6,449 bases of DNA from an uncultured bacterium (GCA_903872005.1 CAIQJD010000235.1:1-6449), one strand, 5' to 3'; shown: positions 1 to 6,009, counted from the first letter of the stretch. Translations and numbers: made by a program. Notes: generated from the sequence alone by a model not told the origin.

Positions 1-80
1 CCAGAGGGCAGCCACAAGGGCTGCCCCTACGGTGTCCGAATGGAGCGCCGGCCGCCACGCGTGCGAATGGCCCGCCGGCC
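1..80 (+). repeat. 80-bp direct repeat, copy 1 (cut by the window edge)
   Basis: This block is identical, base for base, to 134-213. It starts with a hairpin: the arm gggcagcc (6-13), the loop acaag (14-18) and the arm ggctgccc (19-26), followed by cctac. It ends with two near-identical 17-mers, cgaatggagcgccggcc (37-53) and cgaatggcccgccggcc (64-80), spaced 27 nt apart. The copy touches the left edge, so the full unit may start outside the window. No protein-like reading frame is convincing here. It looks like a dispersed or tandem palindromic intergenic repeat rather than a gene. Confidence 0.9.
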
Positions 81-97
81 GCCCGATGTGTCTGGCT

Positions 98-122
98 GTA
101 GGGGCGGCCTTCATGGCCGCCC
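98..122 (-). repeat. Inverted relative of the repeat hairpin
   Basis: The arm gggcggcc (102-109), loop ttcat (110-114) and arm ggccgccc (115-122) form an 8-bp perfect hairpin, preceded by gtag (98-101). The reverse complement of the copy-1 hairpin also reads gtagggg...gcc...ggc.gccc. This is therefore a diverged family member in the opposite orientation, lying between the two direct copies. The arms differ from copy 1 by A-to-G and T-to-C changes that keep the stem paired, as expected if the folded form matters. Confidence 0.75.
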
Positions 123-133
123 AGCCGGCCGCC

Positions 134-213
134 CCAGAGGGCAGCCACAAGGGCTGCCCCTACGGTGTCCGAATGGAGCGCCGGCCGCCACGCGTGCGAA
201 TGGCCCGCCGGCC
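134..213 (+). repeat. 80-bp direct repeat, copy 2, abutting the GH57 gene leader
   Basis: This is an exact second copy of 1-80, offset by 133 bp, with hairpin arms at 139-146 and 152-159 and the paired 17-mers at 170-186 and 197-213. Identity ends at 213; the next bases are the purine-rich aagaggg before the GH57 start. Any promoter for the GH57 gene must therefore lie inside or upstream of the repeat cluster. The copy also contains a GTG at 165 that is in frame with the GH57 gene. Confidence 0.9.
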
Positions 214-220
214 AAGAGGG
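214..220 (+). promoter_or_regulatory. Probable ribosome binding site deciding the GH57 start
   Basis: The purine run aagaggg sits 10 nt before the GTG at 231. It is a partial match to the anti-Shine-Dalgarno complement and slightly far from the start. It is the only such site near the point where GH57 homology begins. It favours GTG 231 over the upstream in-frame GTG at 165, which lies in repeat DNA. Confidence 0.5.
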
Positions 221-230
221 ATATACACCA

Positions 231-2432
231 GTGACCCATCCACTCTACGTCGCGCTGGTGTGGCACATGCACCAGCCCTACTACCGCAACCTGACCAGCG
301 GCGCCCTGTCGCTCCCCTGGGTGCGCCTGCATGCCGTCAAAGACTACCTGCACATGCTGGAAGTCTTGCGCGACTACCCGGATACCCACGTCACTTTCAA
401 CCTGACGCCCTGCCTGGTCGAGCAACTGGACGCCTACGCCCGCGGCGAGGCCAGCGATCTCTGCCTGCAAATCAGCCGGCAGACCGCCTGGTCGCGCGCC
501 GACCGCGAGCTGATGCTGGCCTTCTTCTTCAACATCAACTGGAACAAGATCATCCAGAAGTATCCGCCCTACGCGCGCCTGCTGCAATTGCGCCAGGCGG
601 CCGGCGGCCGGCCGGACTACTTCTCCGACGGCTACTTCCGCGACCTGATCGCCTGGTTCAACCTGGCCTGGATAGACCCCAACTGGCTGGAGCGCGACCC
701 GCAACTGGCGGCGTTGGTCGCGCGCGGCCAGGACTTCAGCGCCGCGGAAATCGCCCTGATCCTGGACAAGCAGACCGAGATGATCCGCCAGACCCTGCCG
801 GCCTATCGGCAGATGTCCGACGCCGGCCAAATCGAGATCAGCGTCTCGCCCTACTATCACCCGATCATCCCGCTGCTGATGGATACCTCCCTGGCGCGGC
901 GCGCCAGCCCCGGCCTGCCACTGCCGGCGCCGGCCTTTGCCCATCCCGAAGACGCCAACGAGCAAATTCGCCGCGCCGTGGAGCTGCACCAACGCACCTT
1001 CGGGCGCCGGCCGGCCGGCCTATGGCCCTCGGAAGGCTCCGTCTGCCCGGAGATGCTGCCAACCCTGACGGCCAATGGCCTGCGCTGGCTGGCTTCGGAC
1101 GAGAATATCCTGGCGCGCTCTTTGGGCGTGGCCCTGGAGCGCGATGAGCTTGGCTACCTGCGCGATCCGGCCGTCCTGTACCAACCCTATCGGGCCGCCG
1201 AGACCCCCGGCGCGCCGGCGATCCTCTTCCGTGACCACAATCTCTCCGACCGCATCGGCTTCATCTATCAGCACATGGGGGGCCAGGAGGCCGCCGACGA
1301 TCTGCTGCTGCGCCTGTACCTCATCCGCGATCACCTGCCGGCCGGCGATACGCCCTATCTCGTCCCCATCATCCTGGATGGCGAGAACTGCTGGGAAGAG
1401 TATGAGCACAACGGCGATACGTTCTTGCGCCGGCTGTACGGCCGGCTGGGGCAAGAACGCCAATACCTGCGCGCCGTGACCGTCTCCGAATATCTGGATC
1501 AATTCACGCCGCGCGTCGCGTTGCGGCAAGCGGCGACCGGCTCCTGGATCGCCGGCAACCTGGAGACCTGGATCGGCGAGCCGGCGCAAAACGCCGCCTG
1601 GGAATATCTGGAGCGGACGCGCGACCAGCTCATCGCCTGGCAGGTGGAAAGCAGTCTGCCCGACTTCGAGACTTTGAGCAAAGCCTGGGAGGCGCTGTAC
1701 ATTGCCGAAGGGAGCGACTGGTTCTGGTGGTACTATAGCCGCAACAATCCCACGTCGGAAAACCTCTTCGACCGCGAGTTCCGCAGCCACCTGGAACAGG
1801 TCTATGCGGTGCTGGGCCTGCCAACGCCGGCCTGGCTGAAGGTCCCCATCGAAGTGCGTGGCGCGGCCGCGCCGCGCCGGCGCATGCCCCAGGGGCCGCT
1901 GCGCCCATGCCTGACCGGCGCGGAGAGCGCGCCGGCCGAATGGGCCGCCGCCGGCTATGTGGAGCCGACGCCGGCCGGCGGGGCCATGCAGCGCGCCGAG
2001 ACGGAGCTGCGCCGGTTCTACTTCGGGGTCAACGAGCAGGCGCTGGTCGTGCGCCTGGAGAGCAACCAGGACTTGGGCGACCGCACGGTGAGCTTCTACA
2101 TCTCGCTGTTAGATGCGGCCCAATCGAATCGCCAGCCGCGCGGCTACGATGCGAACGCGGCGCTGGAGCTGCCGGCCATCGGCCTCGATTGGGAAGCGCG
2201 TATCTCTGGCGCGTCCGCTGAGTTATATCATTCAAAGGGGCAGGAGATTTGGGCGCCGGCCGGCGCGCTGGCCGAGGTGGGGCGCGGCCGCCACGCGCGC
2301 GAGGCGGCCATTCCCCTGGGCCAATTGGGATTGGCGACCGGCCGGCCGGTCGGGCTGGTGGCCGTATTGTATGAAGGCCAGCGCGCCGTAGAGGCGTTGC
2401 CTTCATCGGGGTATGTGAGCTTCCTGGTGTAG
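231..2432 (+). CDS. GH57-family glycoside hydrolase (alpha-amylase / amylopullulanase-like)
   Basis: This is a predicted cytoplasmic enzyme of 733 residues that cleaves or rearranges alpha-glucans such as glycogen, starch or maltodextrin. Visible GH57 landmarks are HMHQP (residues 12-16), an E-I-S-V-S-P-Y-Y-H-P block (202-211), GLWPSEGS with the probable nucleophile Glu268, LDGEN with the probable acid/base Asp383, and SDWFWW (495-500). After about residue 545 comes a C-terminal beta-sandwich-like region. Its segment GGAMQRAE...FYFGVNEQALVVRLE resembles the accessory domain that follows the catalytic part in amylopullulanase-type members. There is no signal peptide. GTG 231 was chosen because homology begins at THPLYVALVWHMHQP and a purine run precedes it. 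The alternative GTG 165 would add 22 residues encoded by repeat DNA. Receiver 1 follows after 24 nt, so co-transcription is plausible. The family is clear from motifs; the exact substrate and bond specificity cannot be read from the sequence. Confidence 0.9.
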   Translation: MTHPLYVALVWHMHQPYYRNLTSGALSLPWVRLHAVKDYLHMLEVLRDYPDTHVTFNLTPCLVEQLDAYARGEASDLCLQISRQTAWSRADRELMLAFFFNINWNKIIQKYPPYARLLQLRQAAGGRPDYFSDGYFRDLIAWFNLAWIDPNWLERDPQLAALVARGQDFSAAEIALILDKQTEMIRQTLPAYRQMSDAGQIEISVSPYYHPIIPLLMDTSLARRASPGLPLPAPAFAHPEDANEQIRRAVELHQRTFGRRPAGLWPSEGSVCPEMLPTLTANGLRWLASDENILARSLGVALERDELGYLRDPAVLYQPYRAAETPGAPAILFRDHNLSDRIGFIYQHMGGQEAADDLLLRLYLIRDHLPAGDTPYLVPIILDGENCWEEYEHNGDTFLRRLYGRLGQERQYLRAVTVSEYLDQFTPRVALRQAATGSWIAGNLETWIGEPAQNAAWEYLERTRDQLIAWQVESSLPDFETLSKAWEALYIAEGSDWFWWYYSRNNPTSENLFDREFRSHLEQVYAVLGLPTPAWLKVPIEVRGAAAPRRRMPQGPLRPCLTGAESAPAEWAAAGYVEPTPAGGAMQRAETELRRFYFGVNEQALVVRLESNQDLGDRTVSFYISLLDAAQSNRQPRGYDANAALELPAIGLDWEARISGASAELYHSKGQEIWAPAGALAEVGRGRHAREAAIPLGQLGLATGRPVGLVAVLYEGQRAVEALPSSGYVSFLV

Positions 2433-2437
2433 TTTCG

Positions 2438-2454
2438 CCCCGCGGGGAGGGGAG
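2438..2454 (+). promoter_or_regulatory. Strong ribosome binding site for receiver 1, overlapping a small palindrome
   Basis: The 24-nt gap between the GH57 stop and the ATG at 2457 contains the perfect palindrome ccccgcgggg (2438-2447), then the purine run aggggag (2448-2454). The best-placed Shine-Dalgarno core, gggagg (2445-2450), shares three G's with the palindrome's right arm. If the palindrome folds, it could partly hide the site. There is no room for a conventional promoter, which supports read-through from the GH57 gene. Confidence 0.5.
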
Positions 2455-2456
2455 CT

Positions 2457-2942
2457 ATGGGTCAACAAGATAAAAAGATCCTGATCGTGGACGATGAAGC
2501 GGGAGTGCGGGACATCCTGCGGATCAATCTCGAAGGGGAGGGCTATTTGGTCTGCGAGGCCGGCGATGGCGTCGAGGCATTGGAGCGGACGCAACAGGAC
2601 GCTCCCGACCTCCTCATCCTCGACTTGATGATGCCGCGCCTGAGCGGCTGGGAGGTGCTGCGCCGGCTGGAAGCAGACCCCTGCTACGCCGGCCTGCCGA
2701 TCATCATTCTCAGCGCCCTGGCCGGCGAAGAAGATGTCATGCGCGGCCTGGAACAGGGCGCGCTAGAATACCTTTCCAAACCCTTCGACCCGCTGGACGT
2801 CTCGGAAAAGGTGCGCCTCTTGTTGCAAGACCTGGACGGACGCAGCCGGCAAGCCTATCGCCAACGCGCCATCGAGTGCCGCCGGCGCAACATGCAATCG
2901 CTGGACCGCTTCTTCGGCGCGGTGTGCCAGGGAGGGAATTGA
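2457..2942 (+). CDS. Single-domain response regulator (CheY-like receiver) 1
   Basis: This is a 161-residue protein with one receiver domain (about 7-120). The acidic pocket is Asp12/Asp13, the phospho-acceptor is Asp56 in LILDLMMP, the switch hydroxyl is Ser86 in IIILSA, and the conserved Lys108 lies in LSKPF. All active-site positions are intact, so it should accept phosphate from a histidine kinase, most likely the one encoded two genes downstream. There is no DNA-binding, GGDEF or other output domain. The last 40 residues are an arginine-rich, probably helical tail (SRQAYRQRAIECRRRN region) of no recognised family. The ATG at 2457 has a strong purine-rich site upstream. It is followed after 2 nt by a second receiver of similar architecture, so the pair looks like a diverged tandem duplication. 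Confidence 0.93.
   Translation: MGQQDKKILIVDDEAGVRDILRINLEGEGYLVCEAGDGVEALERTQQDAPDLLILDLMMPRLSGWEVLRRLEADPCYAGLPIIILSALAGEEDVMRGLEQGALEYLSKPFDPLDVSEKVRLLLQDLDGRSRQAYRQRAIECRRRNMQSLDRFFGAVCQGGN
2931..2936 (+). promoter_or_regulatory. Ribosome binding site deciding the receiver 2 start
   Basis: The sequence ggaggg, encoded by the last Gly-Gly codons of receiver 1, lies 8 nt before ATG 2945. This favours 2945 over the upstream in-frame ATG at 2891, and over the further extension of the open frame to 2876. Both of those would put non-homologous residues in front of the receiver fold. Confidence 0.75.
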
Positions 2943-2944
2943 GC

Positions 2945-3358
2945 ATGGAGGAACCGCAGGCGCGCCGGCCGCGCATCCTGGTCATTGAAGACGAGAGCGG
3001 CCTGGTGGACATTTTGACGGTCAACCTGGAAGCATCCGGGTACGAGGTCCTCGCGGCCGTGGATGGATTGGCCGGCCTGCAAGCCTTCGAGCGCGACGCG
3101 CCGGACCTGGTGGTCCTGGACATCAACCTGCCGCACATCTCTGGCTTTCGCCTCTTGGAGCTTTTCCGCGCCAGCTCCCGGCCGGCCACGCCGGTCATGG
3201 CCCTGACCGCGCTCGATTTCGCCGAAGCCGAAGAGCTGGCCCAACGCGGGCTGAATGCCTTCATCAAAAAGCCTTTTGCGCCCGAAGAAGTGGTGGCGCT
3301 CGTCAGCCGGCTGCTGGCCTCGGCCGGCGGAAAGTCCCCGTATGGCGCCGGCCAGTGA
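2945..3358 (+). CDS. Single-domain response regulator (CheY-like receiver) 2
   Basis: This 137-residue protein is almost entirely one receiver domain (about 9-125). The acidic pair is Glu15/Asp16 in LVIEDE, the phospho-acceptor is Asp59 in VVLDINLP, the switch hydroxyl is Thr88 in MALTA, and the conserved lysine is Lys109 in IKKPF. The site is complete. No output domain follows, so it probably acts by protein contact or as a phosphate relay. Compared with receiver 1 it has Glu in place of the first pocket Asp, a different surface on the helix after the phospho-site (HISGFRLLELF) and no basic tail, so the two probably contact different partners. The open frame extends upstream inside receiver 1, but the ATG at 2945 with ggaggg 8 nt before it is the better start. 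Its 3' end overlaps the kinase start by 17 nt in another frame, indicating coupled translation. Confidence 0.93.
   Translation: MEEPQARRPRILVIEDESGLVDILTVNLEASGYEVLAAVDGLAGLQAFERDAPDLVVLDINLPHISGFRLLELFRASSRPATPVMALTALDFAEAEELAQRGLNAFIKKPFAPEEVVALVSRLLASAGGKSPYGAGQ
3329..3334 (+). promoter_or_regulatory. Weak ribosome binding site for the kinase, inside receiver 2
   Basis: The run ggaaag lies 7 nt before ATG 3342. It is a modest match, consistent with a gene translated mainly by ribosomes finishing receiver 2, whose stop codon lies 14 nt past the kinase ATG. It supports 3342 over the in-frame ATG at 3255, which would add 29 basic, Trp-rich residues that look like an out-of-frame reading of receiver 2. 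Confidence 0.45.
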
Positions 3359-5927
3359 GACCGCACAGCCGAACGGCCGGCAGGTCTGGCTGCCGCCAGA
3401 GCCGGCGCTGCCCGATTGGATGCAGGCGGAGCCGAGCCAACTCCTGCACGATGTGACGCGCGGCCTGACGGAGGAAGCGACCTTCGCCCTGGCAGCCCTG
3501 ACCACGTTCGACGGCGCGGCCGGCGTCTGGCGCCTGGAAGCCCTTTCGGCGGCGGCCGGCTTGCCGGTATTGGCGGCGCGCCTCGCGGCGGCCGACTTGT
3601 TGGGCGTGCCCCATCTCCTGGAGGATGCGCCGCTGGCGCGGGCCGCGCCGCCAGGGAGCGCCCCCGGCCCCGATCTCATCATCGCGCAACAATTGACCGA
3701 CGTGCTGGACCCCCTGGTGTGCGCCGGCGCGCCCGGCGATGAGCCGGCCGTCCGCGTCTGGACCAACGTCCCCTTATGGATCGGGTCGCATCTCCTGGGC
3801 GCGCTGACCGCCGGCGCACAGGAAGAGAACTTGAGCGAAGCGCAGCGCGAGTTGCTGCAAGCCTTCGCCGGCCAGGCCGTGCTGGCCCTGGCAAACAGCG
3901 CCCTCTGGGAGCGCGCCTCGGCCACGTTGCGACGCTCGCGCGAAGCGGAACGGCGCTATCATCGCCTGCTGGAATCGTCGGCCGACGCGATCTTCCTGAT
4001 TGATCCCGGCGGCCGCTTCGTCTTCCTCAACCGGCAGGCCGAGGCGCTATCAGGCTACGCCCGCTCCGAGCTATTGGGCTGCTCCTATTTGCGCCTGACG
4101 CTGCCCGAAGACCGGCCGGCCCTCGTCGCCATTGCCGACCGGCTGCTGGCCGGCGATGTCTTGCCCCAAACGCTAGAGCTGACCCTACTGACGAAGTCCG
4201 GGCGCGGCGCGCCGGCCGAAATTTCGCTTTCCCCGCTGCGGAGCGAAGGCCGGCTGGACGCCGTGCAACTGGTGGCGCGCGACATCCGCCAGCGCCTCAT
4301 GCACGAGCGAGAGCGCGAGCAACTGCTGGAGCAGAGCGAGGCGATGGCGCGCCGGCTGCGGGTCAGCTTCGCCCAAATCGGCGCGGCGCTGGCGCAGAGC
4401 GGCGACCTGCAGGCGGCGCTGCGCGTCATCGTCCAGTTCGCCGGCGAGCTACTCGAAGCCGATCATACCTCGCTGTGGCTGTTGGCCCCGAACGAGCAGT
4501 GGCTCACGGTGGCCGCCATCGCGGTCGGCCCCGAAGCGGTAGATTTGCCCGCCGAGAGCCGGCGCTGGCGTCTGGATCGGAGCGTCCTGGGGCCGACGGC
4601 CGACCAGAGCGAGCCGATCCGCTATACCGGCCTGGCCGGCGCGCCGGGCGCGGCGCTTTCGGCGCTCTCCGCGACCTGGGACGCGCCAACAGAAGAGGTG
4701 AGCAGTCTGATCGCGCCGCTGATCGCCGGCGGGCGCGTCCTGGGCGCGTTGTCGGTGATGCGGCATCGGCCGGCCGATTTCTCTGCCGCCGAATTGCAGC
4801 TCCTCAACTCCTTCGCCAACCAGGCATCCATCGCCATCGAACGGGCGCGCCTGGCGGAGCATCTGTACGAGAAGGGCCGCGAGTGCGAGACGGTGGTGCG
4901 GAACTCGGCCGATGGCATCGCCGTGCTGGATCGCCGGCGCTGTATCACCGACGTCAACCCGGCGTTGCAACGCATCCTGGGCTATCGCGCCGAGGAATTG
5001 ATCGGCCGGCGCTGCTGGGAGCGCCTGCACCAGCCGGCCGCCGGCCAGCTGGCCTGCAGCGAAGATTGTCCGTATCACGAAGCGTGGGCCGACGATACCA
5101 ACCAGCTCTCCACGCATCAGGTGCAGCGCCCCGACGGCCGGCGCATCACCATCGCCATCAGCTACGGCCCGGTGCGCGATTCCGAAGGGCAGATCACGCG
5201 CATCATTGCTACCGTGCGCGATGTGACGCGCCAGGCAGAGCTGGATCGCCTGCGAAACGATTTCGTCAGCGGCGTCTCGCATGAGCTACGCACACCCCTG
5301 GCGCTCATCAAGGGCTACGTCGGCACGCTGCTGCGCTCGGATATCCGCGTCGCGCCGGAGGTGCAGGGGCGTTTCCTGTACAATATCAACCAGGCGGCCG
5401 ATCGGCTGGGCCGGCTGATTGATGACCTCTTGACCGTCTCGCGTCTGGAAGCGGACAAGCTGGCCATGGATTTTCAGCCGCACGACCTGGCGACGCTGGC
5501 GCGCGAGGCGGTGGAGCAGGCCGCGGTGCAATACCCCGATCTGGACATCCGCGTGGAAGCGCCGGCCGAGCCGCTGCGGGCGCGCGTCGACGCCGGCCGC
5601 ATTGCCCAGGTCTTGCAGAACCTCATCTCCAACGCCGCCAAATTCTCGCCGCCGGGCCGGCCGGTGCGGGTGCGGGCCGAGCGCATCGGCGGCCGGGCGC
5701 GCCTCGCGGTGCTGGACGAGGGCGCCGGCATCGCGCCGGAGCATCTGGAGCATCTTTTCGAGAAGTTCTACCGGGTGCAAGACGGGACGCTGCATCAGGC
5801 GCCGGGGCTGGGCCTGGGGCTGCATATCTCCAAAGGCATCATTGAGGCCCACGGCGGGCGCATCTGGGTGGAAAGCCGGCTCGGCGCCGGCAGCGCCTTC
5901 GGGTTTGATCTGGATCTTCAAGCGTAG
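3342..5927 (+). CDS. Soluble sensor histidine kinase, GAF-PAS-GAF-PAS-HisKA-HATPase
   Basis: This is an 861-residue cytoplasmic kinase that should autophosphorylate on His and pass phosphate to receivers, most plausibly the two encoded just upstream. Domains in order: a GAF-like domain (about 20-190), PAS 1 (206-318, RLLESSADAIFLID start and VARDIRQ end), a charged probable coiled coil (318-345), GAF 2 (354-503), PAS 2 (516-632), HisKA with SHELRTP and phospho-site His647, then HATPase_c. The ATPase shows the N box with Asn764 (QNLISNAAKFS), the G1 box DEGAGI (792-797), the F box FEKFYR and the G2 box GLGLGL (822-827). All catalytic boxes are intact. No transmembrane segment, signal peptide or HAMP domain is visible. 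PAS 2 carries Cys558, Cys572 and Cys576, a possible metal or redox site. ATG 3342 overlaps receiver 2 by 17 nt. The C-terminus ends right after the ATPase fold, with no attached receiver, so this is not a hybrid kinase. The ligand is unknown. Confidence 0.93.
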   Translation: MAPASETAQPNGRQVWLPPEPALPDWMQAEPSQLLHDVTRGLTEEATFALAALTTFDGAAGVWRLEALSAAAGLPVLAARLAAADLLGVPHLLEDAPLARAAPPGSAPGPDLIIAQQLTDVLDPLVCAGAPGDEPAVRVWTNVPLWIGSHLLGALTAGAQEENLSEAQRELLQAFAGQAVLALANSALWERASATLRRSREAERRYHRLLESSADAIFLIDPGGRFVFLNRQAEALSGYARSELLGCSYLRLTLPEDRPALVAIADRLLAGDVLPQTLELTLLTKSGRGAPAEISLSPLRSEGRLDAVQLVARDIRQRLMHEREREQLLEQSEAMARRLRVSFAQIGAALAQSGDLQAALRVIVQFAGELLEADHTSLWLLAPNEQWLTVAAIAVGPEAVDLPAESRRWRLDRSVLGPTADQSEPIRYTGLAGAPGAALSALSATWDAPTEEVSSLIAPLIAGGRVLGALSVMRHRPADFSAAELQLLNSFANQASIAIERARLAEHLYEKGRECETVVRNSADGIAVLDRRRCITDVNPALQRILGYRAEELIGRRCWERLHQPAAGQLACSEDCPYHEAWADDTNQLSTHQVQRPDGRRITIAISYGPVRDSEGQITRIIATVRDVTRQAELDRLRNDFVSGVSHELRTPLALIKGYVGTLLRSDIRVAPEVQGRFLYNINQAADRLGRLIDDLLTVSRLEADKLAMDFQPHDLATLAREAVEQAAVQYPDLDIRVEAPAEPLRARVDAGRIAQVLQNLISNAAKFSPPGRPVRVRAERIGGRARLAVLDEGAGIAPEHLEHLFEKFYRVQDGTLHQAPGLGLGLHISKGIIEAHGGRIWVESRLGAGSAFGFDLDLQA

Positions 5928-5941
5928 GCACCTGCGGGAAC

Positions 5942-5970
5942 ACCTGTGAGGTCTCCGAGACCTCAAGGGT
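5942..5970 (+). repeat. Long imperfect hairpin between the kinase and lipoprotein genes
   Basis: The arms acctgtgaggtct (5942-5954) and agacctcaagggt (5958-5970) pair around a 3-nt loop, ccg. That gives 13 positions with one mismatch (G5946/A5966) and one G-T pair (5945/5967). The inner 8 pairs (5947-5954 with 5958-5965) are perfect. The left arm is preceded by a degenerate half copy, cacctgcggg (5929-5938), against cacctgtgag (5941-5950). No T-run follows, so it is not a classic intrinsic terminator. It resembles the palindromic intergenic repeats common in Chloroflexota and may protect the kinase mRNA 3' end or attenuate read-through. Confidence 0.7.
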
Positions 5971-5992
5971 CTTAGCGGGGGGCCTATCTCTT

Positions 5993-5998
5993 ACGGAG
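5993..5998 (+). promoter_or_regulatory. Candidate ribosome binding site for the lipoprotein gene
   Basis: The sequence acggag ends 11 nt before ATG 6010. It is a modest and slightly distant match, but the only one in the gap. I saw no convincing -35/-10 pair in 5928-6009; the region is too GC-rich for a confident call by eye. Confidence 0.4.
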
Positions 5999-6009
5999 CG
6001 AATCGCGCC

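Noticed and set aside
1..213. Possible CRISPR array
   Set aside because: The direct repeats are 80 bp, only two copies are seen, the interval between them contains a related palindrome, and no cas genes are present.
111..992. Long antisense open frame (293 codons) opposite the GH57 gene
   Set aside because: Composition follows from high third-position GC in the real gene; no domain and no ribosome site. The same applies to antisense frames at 1020-1790, 2855-3925, 4449-5282 and 5286-5966.
32..1147. A 371-codon + strand open frame overlapping the repeat and the first half of the GH57 gene
   Set aside because: It is rich in Arg, Ala, Pro and Gly, with no recognisable domain, and is simply another frame of the GH57 gene in GC-rich DNA.
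2876..2944. N-terminal extension of receiver 2 into receiver 1
   Set aside because: The extra 23 residues have no receiver-like pattern, and the ATG at 2945 has a well-placed ggaggg.
3255..3341. Earlier ATG for the kinase, 29 codons upstream
   Set aside because: It would overlap receiver 2 by over 100 nt, lacks a ribosome site, and adds basic Trp-rich residues typical of an out-of-frame reading.
4475..5284. 269-codon + strand frame inside the kinase
   Set aside because: Arg/Gly/Ala-rich frame-shifted reading of the GAF 2 and PAS 2 region, whereas the kinase frame has clear domains throughout.
5942..5990. Intrinsic (Rho-independent) terminator after the kinase
   Set aside because: The hairpin is strong, but it is followed by cttagcgggg with no T-run, so a terminator call is not supported.
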